Below, in pieces: positions 63,343 through 64,000 of a stretch of DNA of 64,000 bases (positions are counted from its first letter, which is position 1; each line of letters begins with the position of its first letter). This stretch comes from TMP-86 sp046347195. Its GTDB lineage: Bacteria; Pseudomonadota; Gammaproteobacteria; Steroidobacterales; Steroidobacteraceae. The position numbers and the translations under genes are program-made. The notes under the pieces are model-generated. The model was not told the origin of the DNA and ran no database searches. It worked only from the letters and a program-made list of their open reading frames with translations. The stretch spans positions 31,599-95,598 of the forward strand of contig JAXMGQ010000013.1 in assembly GCA_046347195.1 (NCBI GenBank). The letters are read 5' to 3'.

Positions 63343-64000
63343 ATGGCGCCGAACCGGTGGGTATTGATTGTCATTGGACTCGCGGTCTTCCGAATTGCTG
63401 CGGGCAGTTCCGGAGAATCGCTGCAGCCCTTTCAGGCGTCTTACACCTGGCGATGGCATGGACTGGTTGTCGCGGCGACCAACGTCACGTTGGTGCGGGA
63501 CAAGGGTCATTGGATCTACCGATCCGCCAGCGAACCGCGCGGGATTGGCCGGGCCTTTTCGCAACGGCCCGTCCTGGAATCGACGATGCAGATCACCGCA
63601 GATGGCGTGCGTCCCTTGCGGTTCGACTCTGACGATGGCACTTCATCAGAAAAGCGCGATTCCCACGTCATCTTCGATTGGCAGAAGAACCGTGCCACGG
63701 GCGTATACGAGAGCGTTCCTGTCGACCTGGCACTCTCCCCTGGGGCACAAGATGATCTATCGATCCAGGTGGCGCTGATGAATGAACTGTTGGCTGGCCG
63801 TGCGCCGTCCGCCTTCCTGTTGATCGACAAGAACACGCTGCTCGAGTACCGATATAGCCGCGAAGGCGAAACGGTGCTCGACACGGCCGTCGGGCGCGAA
63901 CCGACGGTGATTTTCTCCAGCCAGAAGAAGGGATCATCGCGGATCACTCGTTTCTGGTGCGCCCCGGCCCGGGGATTCAGTCCCCTGCGCATCGAGCAAG
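63343..64000 (+). CDS. DUF3108-domain exported protein (runs off window)
   Basis: ATG 63343 (MAPNRWVLIVIGLAVFRIAA) begins a signal peptide; 219 residues are present before the window end. The DUF3108 pattern is clear: LQPFQASYTWRWHGLVVAAT, WIYRSASEPRGIGRAFSQRP, VRPLRFDSDDG, HVIFDWQKNRATGVYES, LALSPGAQDDLSIQVALMNE, EYRYSREGE and the closing PARGFSPLRIEQ. Function unknown; the fold resembles periplasmic LolA/lipocalin-like carriers. Divergent from the PAP2 gene. Confidence 0.88.
   Translation, partial: MAPNRWVLIVIGLAVFRIAAGSSGESLQPFQASYTWRWHGLVVAATNVTLVRDKGHWIYRSASEPRGIGRAFSQRPVLESTMQITADGVRPLRFDSDDGTSSEKRDSHVIFDWQKNRATGVYESVPVDLALSPGAQDDLSIQVALMNELLAGRAPSAFLLIDKNTLLEYRYSREGETVLDTAVGREPTVIFSSQKKGSSRITRFWCAPARGFSPLRIEQ

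Overview
The window is high-GC DNA with TonB-dependent receptors, a cbb3 oxidase, Rrf2/NsrR nitric-oxide control, an RND tripartite pump and many exported hydrolases. This suggests an aerobic or microaerobic Gammaproteobacterium. A Steroidobacteraceae-like or related environmental lineage fits, but that placement is inference. No rRNA, tRNA or CRISPR array was seen.

Layout. 1-8.8 kb: a CocE-type hydrolase (cut by the window edge) with a TonB receptor, a GST, a frameshifted nnrS, a secreted lipase-like hydrolase, a DUF3617 protein and two decayed lipoprotein-type genes. 8.8-13.5 kb: a large FG-GAP/propeller protein, then an NO-response module (nsrR, DUF2249 protein, nnrS) with two NsrR-like operators. 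13.5-20.8 kb: secreted proteins, a carboxylesterase, a broken EamA transporter, and a tightly overlapped chain of tiny membrane proteins ending in a signal-less apbE and a small protein carrying a flavinylation-like motif; a SIMPL protein lies upstream. 20.9-28.3 kb: an accessory island with two ISL3-type copies, a higBA toxin-antitoxin pair, a broken moaF, a Cys-rich small protein and an IS1182-type element. 28.6-37.3 kb: two tandem pairs of transhydroxylase-like (AthL/AthS) molybdoenzyme subunits. The first large subunit has an extra N-terminal SCP2-like domain, and its small subunit is broken by frameshifts. 37.4-43.2 kb: a YkgJ cysteine-cluster protein, an M20 peptidase and a full ccoNOQP cytochrome cbb3 operon (ccoN frameshifted). 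43.2-48.4 kb: a beta-helix fragment, chimeric gene remnants, a PQQ-type propeller, an NRDE protein and a damaged double-cupin lipoprotein. 48.5-51.4 kb: one ISL3-type element inserted inside another. 51.5-64 kb: an amidohydrolase lipoprotein, a YncE-like propeller, a heavy-metal-type RND efflux operon (TolC-like, adaptor, pump), a two-component system, a PAP2 phosphatase and a DUF3108 protein cut by the window end.

How it works together. The recurring theme is low-oxygen or redox life: a high-affinity terminal oxidase, NO detoxification under NsrR, molybdenum hydroxylase/transhydroxylase-type enzymes and a flavin transferase. Exported hydrolases and TonB uptake suggest scavenging of organic compounds.

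Quality caveat. Many otherwise well conserved genes carry single 1-2 base indels (nnrS, eamA, moaF, an athS-like gene, ccoN, the tolC-like gene, and every ISL3 copy), and one IS copy contains a run of 25 G. Some apparent pseudogenes may therefore be sequencing or assembly errors. Others (EamA at the IS remnant, the cupin deletion, gene fragments without starts) look like real decay.
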